Shown: positions 1 to 6,431, counted from the stretch's first letter. The stretch: DNA of 6,431 nucleotides from Pseudobdellovibrio sp. (GCA_025449725.1 JANWIU010000121.1:1-6431), one strand, 5' to 3'. The notes: generated from the letters alone by a model not told the origin. Numbers and translations: made by a program.

Positions 1-3
1 ATA

Positions 4-1830
4 TTAATCCTTTTCAAAAAGATGGCGGTAATCTTTTTTATTTTTTTCCGGTTGTTCTTCTTTTAATAGCACAAAGTTTTCCAGAACCAGAATATCCATA
101 TTGCAGCCCATGAAGCAGCGATATGCATCTTCCGGCGAACAAACAATGGGTTCGCTTCGGATATTGAAGCTGGTATTAATCAATACCGGTACTCCCGTTG
201 CGGATTCAAATTTTTCAATTAATGCATAAAGCTTCGGATTTGTAGTTTTGTTCACCGTTTGAATCCGCGCCGAATAGTCAATATGAGTAACGGCCGGAAT
301 AGACGAGCGCACTTCATTTAACTTTAAAAGACCGGTCAGTTCTTTAGTTTTGTTTTCAGTACGTTTGTTTTTCTGAACAGGAGCCACCATCAGCATATAT
401 GGTGATGGTTTATCAAAATTAAACCACTCATTTACTTTTTCTTCTAACACAACCGGCGCAAACGGCCGGAAGGATTCCCTGAATTTAGTTTTTAAATTCA
501 AAACTTTTTGCATTTTTTCGCTTCTGGCATCGGCCAGAATAGAACGGTTACCGAGGGAACGCGGCCCGAATTCCATTCGGCCCTGAAACCAGCCGATAAC
601 GCCGTCATTTTGAATAGCGAGACTTGTAAAATCCAAAAGCTGGCTGTCTTCCATTTTGGTGTAAACGGCGCCTTTTAAATTTAATAAGGTTTCGATTTGT
701 AAATCAGAATACCCGGGCCCCAAGTAGGCCCCTTGCATGGCGTCCGGAAACTTTACTTCACGTTTGTTTTTCAAATGCATATAATGAGCTGCCAGCGCAG
801 CTCCTAAAGAGCCACCGGCGTCTCCGGCTGCGGGCTGAATCCAGATGTTTTCAAATAATCCAAGTTTTTCGATTTTACCGTTAGCAACGCAATTAAGGGC
901 GACTCCGCCTGCTAAACAAAGGTTCTTTGCATTGTATTTTTTCTTAAGGTGAAAACAAATTTTTAAAACAATGTCTTCCAACACACACTGAACAGATGAG
1001 GCAATATCCATGTGAACTTGTTCAAGAGGATCGTCCGGAGAACGCAGCTTTTTGTTAAAAAGCAGATCGAATTTTTTGTTGGTCATCGTCAGGCCTGTAG
1101 CGAAGTCAAAATACTCCATGTTCAGTCTGAAGCTGCCATCCGGTTTAATATCAATCAAATGGGTCCTTATAAGTTCGGCGTAAAGTGGGCGGCCGTAAGG
1201 CGCAAGCCCCATCAGTTTGTATTCGCCGGAATTGACTTTAAAACCGCAATAGTAAGTAAAGGCAGAATACAATAGTCCGAGACTGTGCGGAAAGCCCATT
1301 TCGTTCAGCTTAGTCAGTTCATTGCCTTTACCAAAGTAAATTGCAGTTGTGTCCCATTCACCAACGCCATCCAATGTTAATACATGTGCTTCTTCGAAAG
1401 GTGACGGGAAGAACGCACTGGCGGCGTGACTGAGATGATGCGTTGAAAACAAAATTCTTTGAGTTTGCTCTTTTGTGAAACCCAGATCTTTAAGCTCATC
1501 GCCTAAAAGTTTTTTCTGAAATAATTTTTCGTTAAGCCAAAGCGGCATGGCTTTAGCAAATGAAAAAAAACCTTTGGGAGTAAAAGCCAAATAGGTTTCT
1601 AGAAGTCTTTCAAATTTTAAAAAAGGTTTTTCGTAAAAAACAATTTCATCGATATCAGCAGGTTTAAGACCGCCCTGCTGCAAGCAGTATTTTATACTCT
1701 TTACCGGAAAGCCGGAGTCATGTTTGATTCGGGTCAGCCGTTCTTCCTGGCAAGCAGCAACAATTTGACCATCGACGATCAAACTGGCACTGCTGTCATG
1801 ATAATAAGAAGCGATACCCAGAATCTTCAT
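4..1830 (-). CDS. NodU/CmcH/SxtI-family carbamoyltransferase
   Basis: Predicted O-carbamoyltransferase of 608 residues that transfers the carbamoyl group of carbamoyl phosphate, via carbamoyl-adenylate, to a hydroxyl on a sugar or small molecule. The family has an N-terminal Kae1-like domain and a C-terminal YrdC-like domain. Visible in sequence: the N-terminal MKILGIASYYHDSSASL block; the metal-site HHLSHAASAF at residues 131-140; LTLDGVGEWD at 151-160; SGEYKLMGLAPYG at 201-213; LAGGVALNC at 306-314; the glycine-rich AAGDAGGSLGAA at 334-345; FQGRMEFGPRSLGNRS at 415-430; FRPFAPVV at 454-461; and NTSFN at 552-556. All expected blocks are present, so it looks intact. The open frame runs 33 codons further upstream, but that extension lies over the preceding small gene. 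The ATG at 1830 begins exactly at the conserved family N-terminus and overlaps the upstream stop as TAATG, implying translational coupling. No Shine-Dalgarno sequence is seen in front of it. It is the last visible gene of the minus-strand unit. The acceptor cannot be read from sequence. Confidence 0.95.
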   Translation of the reverse strand: MKILGIASYYHDSSASLIVDGQIVAACQEERLTRIKHDSGFPVKSIKYCLQQGGLKPADIDEIVFYEKPFLKFERLLETYLAFTPKGFFSFAKAMPLWLNEKLFQKKLLGDELKDLGFTKEQTQRILFSTHHLSHAASAFFPSPFEEAHVLTLDGVGEWDTTAIYFGKGNELTKLNEMGFPHSLGLLYSAFTYYCGFKVNSGEYKLMGLAPYGRPLYAELIRTHLIDIKPDGSFRLNMEYFDFATGLTMTNKKFDLLFNKKLRSPDDPLEQVHMDIASSVQCVLEDIVLKICFHLKKKYNAKNLCLAGGVALNCVANGKIEKLGLFENIWIQPAAGDAGGSLGAALAAHYMHLKNKREVKFPDAMQGAYLGPGYSDLQIETLLNLKGAVYTKMEDSQLLDFTSLAIQNDGVIGWFQGRMEFGPRSLGNRSILADARSEKMQKVLNLKTKFRESFRPFAPVVLEEKVNEWFNFDKPSPYMLMVAPVQKNKRTENKTKELTGLLKLNEVRSSIPAVTHIDYSARIQTVNKTTNPKLYALIEKFESATGVPVLINTSFNIRSEPIVCSPEDAYRCFMGCNMDILVLENFVLLKEEQPEKNKKDYRHLFEKD

Positions 1831-1979
1831 TAGAAAATCGAATAAATAAATGGAGCTGTTGCAGAACCTTTTGAAAACACGATCAAAAATCCGATTAGCA
1901 GCATGGCAAGAAGTATTGGGGCAAGCCAATACTTTTTACGAACCATCATGAACCGGCCAAATTCTTTTAAAAATTCCAT
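1830..1979 (-). CDS. Small membrane protein, DUF5989 type (SxtK-like)
   Basis: A 49-residue protein, short enough to be missed by length-filtered gene calling. It starts MEFLKEFGRFMMVRKKYW, an amphipathic basic segment, followed by one hydrophobic helix at about residues 19-35 (LAPILLAMLLIGFLIVF), then SKGSATAPFIYSIF. I recognise this pattern (charged head, RKKYW, one helix, a short tail ending in FIYSIF) as the DUF5989 family, whose members sit beside carbamoyltransferases; its function is unknown to me. The start is supported by the sequence AGAGG five bases upstream. The stop TAA overlaps the ATG of the carbamoyltransferase by one base. The basic N-terminus suggests an inner-membrane protein with the N-terminus in the cytoplasm, perhaps docking the carbamoyltransferase to the membrane; that role is inference. 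Similarity to SxtK of saxitoxin clusters is from memory, not from an alignment. Confidence 0.88.
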   Translation of the reverse strand: MEFLKEFGRFMMVRKKYWLAPILLAMLLIGFLIVFSKGSATAPFIYSIF

Positions 1980-1983
1980 GCTT

Positions 1984-1989
1984 ACCTCT
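1984..1989 (-). promoter_or_regulatory. Shine-Dalgarno site of the DUF5989 gene
   Basis: On the minus strand the bases read AGAGGT, with AGAGG ending five bases before the ATG at 1979. The site overlaps the TAG stop of the SxtJ-type gene (1988-1990). It is the only clear ribosome binding site in this three-gene unit and fixes the start of the 49-residue gene. Ribosomes ending translation of the upstream gene would stop directly on it. Confidence 0.7.
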
Positions 1990-2422
1990 AAAATTGATCT
2001 TTCATTGATGACGGTGGAGAAAGTGTTGAATCAATCCAATAGGATTCGGATTGAGGCTGTATTTTTAAATTTAAAATATCTTTTTTTATGAGCCGCAAAA
2101 ATAATCCGACGGGCAAAAACACAACATAAAATAAAATTGCGAGAATAACCGGTGAAACAACTTTGCTTAAAAGCATGCCGAACTTCATCCACTGAACATT
2201 GGCTGAATGAAGCCGATAGGGCTCCATTAAGGCAACGGCAGTTGTTACTAAACAGGCTAAAACTAAAAGTCCGCGCACGTAGATGGGAATCAGAAGGGAA
2301 GAAATAGAAAGCAAGAAAAAAACTGCGGCAAAAGTAAAACCGAACTTTCGGTCTGATCCTACGACTAATTTTTCTTTGCGCTCAAATGATTCATGGGAGC
2401 GGTTTTTAAATGATGAAAGCAT
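1988..2422 (-). CDS. SxtJ-family membrane protein
   Basis: A 144-residue integral membrane protein. After a charged cytoplasmic-looking head of about 22 residues comes the SDRKFG block at 23-28 that marks this family. Three hydrophobic segments follow, at about 29-46, 49-66 and 84-110, then a polar tail beginning KKDILNLK and containing ESYW. Length and layout fit SxtJ-type proteins, which have no assigned biochemical function. The ATG at 2422 is the only usable start: an in-frame TGA lies immediately upstream and no other start candidate occurs before the second helix. No Shine-Dalgarno sequence precedes it, and a promoter-like pair upstream would place the transcript start close to the ATG, so a leaderless message is possible. 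It is first in the minus-strand unit, with 8 bases to the next gene. I infer that it forms a membrane partner for the carbamoyltransferase. Confidence 0.85.
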   Translation of the reverse strand: MLSSFKNRSHESFERKEKLVVGSDRKFGFTFAAVFFLLSISSLLIPIYVRGLLVLACLVTTAVALMEPYRLHSANVQWMKFGMLLSKVVSPVILAILFYVVFLPVGLFLRLIKKDILNLKIQPQSESYWIDSTLSPPSSMKDQF

Positions 2423-2496
2423 TCATCAATATTTTTGATTGGCCGGTTGAGTCAAGTCAATTGATGATTTGCTCAAACTACGCCATTCTAGTCCCT
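2423..2496. promoter_or_regulatory. Divergent intergenic region with TTGA/TCAA dyads
   Basis: This stretch separates two divergent transcription units, so promoters for both are expected here. On the minus strand TTGACT (2450-2455), a 16-base spacer and AATATT (2428-2433) form a possible sigma-70 pair, 5/6 and 4/6 to consensus. It would start transcription almost at the SxtJ-type ATG. On the plus strand only a weak pair is seen: TTGATG (2461-2466) and CATTCT (2484-2489). Three small dyads lie close together: ATCAA-N5-TTGAT (2425-2439), TTGAGTCAA (2447-2455) and TCAATTGA (2457-2464). They could be operator half-sites, but they are short and AT-rich, so chance is a real alternative. Confidence 0.35.
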
Positions 2497-3621
2497 ATGC
2501 TTCTCTCTGAGTTTAAAAACCAATTTAATAAAAATTCCTCTCATATTCATTTTAATAATTCCGGCATGGCGCCTGTACCCGCGGTGTATGTGGATAAAGC
2601 AAGAGAATGGTTCGATAGGTTTCACACTGAAGCGGCTTTTTGTGCTCCTGAAGGATGGGCAACTGTTGAAGTAACTCGCCGTGATTTGGCGGCATTTACC
2701 GGATGTAAAATACAAGAACTCGCGTTCTTTCAAACAACGGCTTCAGCTCTGTCGCAAGCGGCATTGTCAATCCCGCTTAAAGCCGGAGATGAAATTTTAA
2801 CGTGGGATCAGGAATATCCTTCTAATTTTTATCCGTGGAGAATCGCTGCGGAAAAATCCGGCGCACATTTGATTCAAGTTCCGTCGGCAGGCTACTTAAC
2901 TCCTGTGCAGTCATTGTTAGACCGGGTAAATGATAAAACAAAAATAATTGCGGTTTCCTGGGTTCAATATCAAGCCGGCGCTGTTACTGACTTAAAACAG
3001 CTTTCAGATGCTTTAAAGGGCCGCGATATTTGGCTTGTTGCCGATTTAATTCAAGGGATCGGTGTTAGACCGTTTAATTTTCAAGAATCGGGATTCGATA
3101 TTGTCTGCAGCGGCAGCCACAAATGGATGTGTTCTGGCTTTGGTGCTGCATTTATGTGTATTAAAGCAGAACGCATGGAGCAGATGGCGCCGCTAGAGTA
3201 CGGCGCCATGACTTATGGAACGCCTGAAACCCCTAAAAGTTTCTCAAGCAGCACCGTTAAATCTGCTCAGCGCTATGAACCCGGATCAAAAGCCATGGTT
3301 GAAATCATCGCCATGAGCGAAACTTTAAAACTTTTTACCTCAGTCGGAATACAAAACATTTTTAACGAATCGTGCCGCTTAACGAATAAGTTTCGCTCTG
3401 GTTTAAGCGATTTATCCTATGAAACCTTTGACCCGCAGGATGGTCCTATTATTAATTTTTCAGGCGGCAGTGAAAAAAAGAATTCAGCTTTAGCTGCAGC
3501 ATTGAAAGAAGCAAAAATAAGTTATGCTCTACGCGGCCCGGGAATCAGGTTGTCTCTTCACGGGTTTAACCATGATCATGAAGTTGAAAAAGCTCTGAAC
3601 ATTATTAACGGTGTGAAATAA
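2497..3621 (+). CDS. Class V aminotransferase-fold PLP-dependent enzyme
   Basis: A 374-residue fold-type-I PLP enzyme of the class V aminotransferase / isopenicillin N epimerase / NifS-like superfamily; probably cytoplasmic, substrate unknown. It begins with a family-like N-terminus (HIHFNNSGMAPVP near residues 17-29). FQTTASALSQA matches the phosphate-binding region. The cofactor-site pair is D183 and Q186 in LVADLIQGIG. The Schiff-base lysine is K209 in CSGSHKWMCSGFGAAFM. The C-terminus has RGPGIRLSLHGFN with R346 and R351. Cysteine desulfurases carry a catalytic Cys loop just before this last segment. Here it is short and Cys-free, so desulfurase activity is unlikely; an aminotransferase, lyase or epimerase fits better. 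Start choice: the ATG at 2497 matches the family N-terminus. In-frame ATGs at 2410 and 2464 would add 29 or 11 unrelated residues, and the one at 2410 lies inside the opposing gene. No clear Shine-Dalgarno sequence precedes 2497, so the start is less sure than the product. It is first in an operon with the lipoprotein gene. Confidence 0.85.
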   Translation: MLLSEFKNQFNKNSSHIHFNNSGMAPVPAVYVDKAREWFDRFHTEAAFCAPEGWATVEVTRRDLAAFTGCKIQELAFFQTTASALSQAALSIPLKAGDEILTWDQEYPSNFYPWRIAAEKSGAHLIQVPSAGYLTPVQSLLDRVNDKTKIIAVSWVQYQAGAVTDLKQLSDALKGRDIWLVADLIQGIGVRPFNFQESGFDIVCSGSHKWMCSGFGAAFMCIKAERMEQMAPLEYGAMTYGTPETPKSFSSSTVKSAQRYEPGSKAMVEIIAMSETLKLFTSVGIQNIFNESCRLTNKFRSGLSDLSYETFDPQDGPIINFSGGSEKKNSALAAALKEAKISYALRGPGIRLSLHGFNHDHEVEKALNIINGVK

Positions 3622-3622
3622 T

Positions 3623-4870
3623 ATGAAGTACAATTTTATTGCCATTCTTGTTTTGTTGTTGATTTGGGGCTGTGCCCGCGCACCTGTAAAAGACCGGTCA
3701 GAGGCTATGCGAAAGACTTCTTCTGCACCGGTAGTCAGTGATGATCTGGAATTTGAGGGACTCATTCAGGGTATTCAGGCAAATGCAGATTTTTTAGAAA
3801 AGTCACAGCGTGGTGATTTGATATTTGGTCAGCAGCGAATCGACAAAAAGAAGTATATTTCTGCTTTAAGATATTTATGTAAGAACACCGCCGATAAAGA
3901 AAGTTTTTATAAATCCGTAAACGAAAATTTTGATTTTTATGAAGTTTACGGTCTAGATTCGTGGTCAGAAATCAAAGCCACATCTTACTATTCCCCACTA
4001 TTGAAGGGTTCGAAAAAGAAAACAAAAAAAATGTGGCAACCGCTTTATTCAACGCCAAAAGATATTCTGGTAATAGATGTGGATGAATTTGTAGATTCGT
4101 TTCCGAAATGGAAGGTTTTTAAAGAGCAAATTTTAGAACAAAGAAGCAGTCGCAGCCTGATAAAAGCCCGATTAGTCGAAGAGAAGAGCAGACCTTCCAG
4201 GATTGTTCCTTATTTCAAGCGAGAAGATATTGATGAAAAAGAAGTTTTCAAAAAGCAAAAAGATTTAGTCATTGCATATGTAGACCCTGTGGATTCATTT
4301 TTTTTGCAAATACAAGGATCCGGAATAATTGAAATGGAAGATGGCAGCCGATTTACCGTCGGTTATGCAAATCAAAATGGGCATCCTTATGTTGCCATTG
4401 GCAGCTTACTGCTGGATAAAATTCCAAAAGAAAAGATGTCGATGCAGTCTCTTCAAACTTATTTGCGCTCTCTTTCTAAAAAAGAGATGCAAAAAGTTTT
4501 AAATAAAAATCCGAGCTATGTTTTCTTTCAAAAAATCGATAGTAAGCCAATTGCATTTTTAGGAACCGAAGTTGTCGACGGCCGAACGGTGGCGACAGAT
4601 AACAGTTTGTTCCCTAAAGGTGCTTTAGCTTTTTTAGAATTTGAAAAACCAGTTTTTGACAGTCCACAGGCGGTAGAGCCGGTGGAATGGAAGAAGTCTG
4701 CGCGTTTCGTTTTAGATCAAGACACCGGTGGCGCCATTCGAGGTCCAGGCCGTCTTGATTTGTACGCCGGCGGCGGTCCTGCAGCAGAACAATTCGCAGG
4801 AGTAATGAAAAATCCTGCGCGGCTATTTTACCTTGTTCCTAAGCCTGAATTGCTTAAAAAACTTGATTAG
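3623..4870 (+). CDS. mltA: MltA-type lytic transglycosylase lipoprotein
   Basis: A 415-residue predicted membrane-bound lytic murein transglycosylase A (GH102-type fold). It cleaves the MurNAc-GlcNAc bond of peptidoglycan with formation of 1,6-anhydroMurNAc. The N-terminus is a lipoprotein signal: hydrophobic residues 5-15, then lipobox I-W-G-C with the acylated Cys at 17. Ala at +2 predicts outer-membrane sorting, facing the periplasm. MltA blocks are SYYSPLLKGS (121-130) and PLYSTP (140-145), then the barrel DSFFLQIQGSG (224-234), GYANQNGHPYVAIG (247-260) and NPSYVFF (296-302). The C-terminal 3D domain has D365, D367 (before TGGAIRG) and D379 in GRLDLYAGGG. By position D367 is the best match to the catalytic Asp of E. 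coli MltA. All core parts are present, so it should be active. Residues 155-215 form a charged, Lys-rich insert. The ATG lies one base after the upstream TAA, so translation is probably coupled. The symbol is by family, not proven orthology. Confidence 0.92.
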   Translation: MKYNFIAILVLLLIWGCARAPVKDRSEAMRKTSSAPVVSDDLEFEGLIQGIQANADFLEKSQRGDLIFGQQRIDKKKYISALRYLCKNTADKESFYKSVNENFDFYEVYGLDSWSEIKATSYYSPLLKGSKKKTKKMWQPLYSTPKDILVIDVDEFVDSFPKWKVFKEQILEQRSSRSLIKARLVEEKSRPSRIVPYFKREDIDEKEVFKKQKDLVIAYVDPVDSFFLQIQGSGIIEMEDGSRFTVGYANQNGHPYVAIGSLLLDKIPKEKMSMQSLQTYLRSLSKKEMQKVLNKNPSYVFFQKIDSKPIAFLGTEVVDGRTVATDNSLFPKGALAFLEFEKPVFDSPQAVEPVEWKKSARFVLDQDTGGAIRGPGRLDLYAGGGPAAEQFAGVMKNPARLFYLVPKPELLKKLD

Positions 4871-4873
4871 ATT

Positions 4874-4902
4874 TTAACAACTTTTTTAAATAAAAAATTA
4901 AT
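4874..4902 (+). promoter_or_regulatory. Candidate sigma-70 promoter of the histidine kinase
   Basis: TTAACA (4874-4879, 5/6 to the -35 consensus) and ATTAAT (4897-4902, 4/6 to the -10 consensus) are separated by 17 bases. Transcription would start near 4909, giving a leader of about 50 bases before the ATG at 4958. The gap is very AT-rich, so such matches arise easily by chance. No convincing GC-rich hairpin with a T-run lies between the lipoprotein stop and this gene, so readthrough from the upstream operon is an alternative source of message. Confidence 0.35.
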
Positions 4903-4957
4903 TACTAAAAAGACAAACGTCTAGCGATTTTTTCGAAGAAAAACCGATAAGTAGTTT

Positions 4958-6431
4958 ATGAAAACTGCGAAGAAGCATCCAAAAGAAGAGCAACGATTGC
5001 AGGCTCTTAAAGCGCTGAAAATATTAGATACGATTCCTGAAACTGAGTTTGATGAAATTACATTAATCGCGTCTCAAATTTGTGAAACGCCGATTTCTGC
5101 CATTACTCTTATCGATGACGACCGTCAGTGGTTCAAATCAAAAATCGGCATCGAAGTTAATGAAACTTCCAGAGATGTTTCGATTTGCAGCCACACTATT
5201 TTAGAAACAGAAGCGTTAGTTGTGACAAATGCACTTAATGACGAACGCTTTTGTGATTGCCCGTTAGTAACGGAAGGAGGAGTTCGCTTTTATGCAGGAG
5301 TTCCGCTTTTATCACCTGAAGGACTTCCGATCGGCAGCGTTTGCGTTGCTGATAAAGTTGAAAGAAACTTAAAGCCGGCCCAGTTAAAAGCTTTAGTGGC
5401 TCTTTCAAATCAGATAACGCGATTACTGCAAACGCGAATTCAAAACGAACAATTAAATGAGCTTAACACCCGTGCCAAATACAAGCGTGCAATTATTGAA
5501 AATTTGTCAGAGGGCATAATGCTGTTTGATAAAAACGGGAAAGTCTTAGAATGCAATGCGGCTGCAACTAAAATTTTAGGGTTAGAAGATGAATCTCTTT
5601 TGGTAGGCCGCGCAACCGGAGATCCGGGATGGAAGAACATTACAGAAAACGGCCAGAAGTTTCCGCAAAGTGAACTGCCGACCGCAAAATGTATCCGCAC
5701 CGGCCAAAGCCAAAAAGATGTAATTTTGGGAATATATAAGACTCCGACTGATCTTCGTTGGCTTAATATCACTTCTGTTCCTTTGTTTTTGAATGGACCT
5801 TCGGAAAAACCGTCACATGTCGTCACCAGCTTTAATGACGTTACCGAGGTACGCGCGCTTGATAGCAACCGCCGCTACTTAGAAGCGAAGCTAAGTGATT
5901 CATGTCGCTTGTCTGCGTTGGGCGAAATGGCCGGCGGAATTGCTCACGAAATTAATAATCCGCTATCGATAATCTTAGGAAAGACACACCTTCTGAAGAA
6001 TCGTGTTGCAACTGAACAGATTAATAAATCCCATGTAAAAGATTTTGAAAAAATTGAAGAAACCGTTGATCGGATTGCGAAAATCATTAAGAGTTTAAAA
6101 CTGTATTCTCGAACTGCAGAAAAGGACCCTGTTCTGACGGTTAATCTATTTGATGTCATCACTGATACGTTGGAGCTATGTTCAGCGCGGTTCAGAGACT
6201 GCGGTATTGAACTTGAGGTAACCTGTGAAAATTATTTTGAAGTTGAATGCAGAGCTTCGCAGATATCTCAGTTGTTGATGAATCTACTGAATAATTCCTT
6301 TGATGCCCTTAAAGACCTGCCGAAAAAATGGATTCACATCAAGGTTGAAGCTATCGATACTGAATACGAAATAACAGTAACTGACAGTGGTAATGGTATT
6401 CCTCATGAAGCGGTAGGCAAAATTATGCAAC
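4958..6431 (+). CDS. GAF-PAS sensor histidine kinase (3'-partial)
   Basis: The first 491 residues of a sensor histidine kinase; the frame is open to the right edge, so the C-terminus is missing. It has no signal peptide or membrane helix and should be a cytoplasmic sensor that autophosphorylates and passes phosphate to a response regulator not seen here. Domains: GAF at about 30-160, with DDDRQWFKSKIG (53-64), RDVSICSHTI (72-81), VRFYAGVPL (109-117) and GSVCVAD (126-132); a helical linker; PAS at about 178-300 (AIIENLSEGIMLFDKNG through FNDVTEVRAL); HisKA with the H-box LGEMAGGIAHEINNP, phospho-acceptor H330; HATPase with the N-box MNLLNNSFDA (441-450) and G1 box DSGNGI (476-481). The later F and G2 boxes lie beyond the window. 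The start is the most upstream possible, since an in-frame TAG lies at 4952-4954; no clear Shine-Dalgarno sequence is visible. The signal sensed is unknown. Extra cysteines C99 and C101 lie in the GAF where the family usually has an Asn-Pro-Leu-Val segment. Confidence 0.93.
   Translation, partial: MKTAKKHPKEEQRLQALKALKILDTIPETEFDEITLIASQICETPISAITLIDDDRQWFKSKIGIEVNETSRDVSICSHTILETEALVVTNALNDERFCDCPLVTEGGVRFYAGVPLLSPEGLPIGSVCVADKVERNLKPAQLKALVALSNQITRLLQTRIQNEQLNELNTRAKYKRAIIENLSEGIMLFDKNGKVLECNAAATKILGLEDESLLVGRATGDPGWKNITENGQKFPQSELPTAKCIRTGQSQKDVILGIYKTPTDLRWLNITSVPLFLNGPSEKPSHVVTSFNDVTEVRALDSNRRYLEAKLSDSCRLSALGEMAGGIAHEINNPLSIILGKTHLLKNRVATEQINKSHVKDFEKIEETVDRIAKIIKSLKLYSRTAEKDPVLTVNLFDVITDTLELCSARFRDCGIELEVTCENYFEVECRASQISQLLMNLLNNSFDALKDLPKKWIHIKVEAIDTEYEITVTDSGNGIPHEAVGKIMQ

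Noticed and set aside
1012..1275. Plus-strand 87-codon open frame
   Set aside because: It lies wholly antisense to conserved blocks of the carbamoyltransferase and shows no recognisable family; treated as a shadow.
1903..2091. Plus-strand 62-codon open frame
   Set aside because: It runs antisense across the junction of the SxtJ- and DUF5989-type genes, both well supported on the minus strand.
2488..2733. Minus-strand 81-codon open frame
   Set aside because: It is antisense to the conserved N-terminal part of the PLP enzyme and resembles no known protein.
325..3701. A 15-base identical string containing GACCGGTC at 325-339 and 3687-3701
   Set aside because: Both copies are inside unrelated coding sequences with no flanking similarity; a match this short is likely chance.
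3529..3765. Minus-strand 78-codon open frame
   Set aside because: It covers the PLP/lipoprotein gene junction in antisense; its residues look like a coding shadow.
4882..4943. AT-rich inverted repeats after the lipoprotein gene (T6-AAAT-A6 at 4882-4897, AGAC-AAAC-GTCT at 4911-4922, TTTTTC-GAA-GAAAAA near 4929-4943)
   Set aside because: The stems are short or made only of A-T pairs, and none is a GC-rich hairpin followed by a T-run, so I do not call a rho-independent terminator.
5440..5868. Minus-strand 142-codon open frame
   Set aside because: It is antisense to the linker and PAS domain of the histidine kinase, whose motifs read clearly on the plus strand.
5944..6162. Minus-strand 72-codon open frame
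   Set aside because: It is antisense to the HisKA region containing H330; the plus strand is clearly the coding one.

Overview
The window carries six protein genes and is almost entirely coding. Its moderately AT-rich bases, a signal-peptidase-II lipoprotein, an MltA-type lytic transglycosylase and a GAF-PAS histidine kinase point to a diderm (Gram-negative) bacterium. The mix would suit a Bdellovibrionota or deltaproteobacterium-like genome, but there is no phylogenetic marker here, so the lineage is a guess.

Minus strand, bases 4 to 2422, read right to left, is a tight three-gene unit. It holds a small three-helix membrane protein of the SxtJ type, then a 49-residue one-helix membrane protein of the DUF5989 type, then a 608-residue NodU/CmcH/SxtI-type carbamoyltransferase. 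The gap between the first two is 8 bases and contains a Shine-Dalgarno sequence. The last two share one base in a TAATG stop/start junction. As I recall it, this gene set parallels sxtI-sxtJ-sxtK of the saxitoxin cluster and recurs beside carbamoyltransferases in many bacteria that make no saxitoxin. It is probably a membrane-associated carbamoylation module whose acceptor is unknown.

Bases 2423 to 2496 are a short divergent intergenic region rich in TTGA/TCAA dyads. They probably hold the promoters of both flanking units.

Plus strand, 2497 to 4870, is a two-gene operon. A fold-type-I, class V PLP enzyme that lacks the cysteine-desulfurase Cys loop is followed one base later by an outer-membrane lipoprotein lytic transglycosylase (MltA barrel plus 3D domain).

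Plus strand, 4958 to the right edge, is a soluble-looking GAF-PAS-HisKA-HATPase sensor histidine kinase, cut off inside its ATPase domain. It lies behind an 87-base AT-rich gap with a plausible promoter. No RNA gene, insertion sequence, CRISPR array or long repeat was seen.
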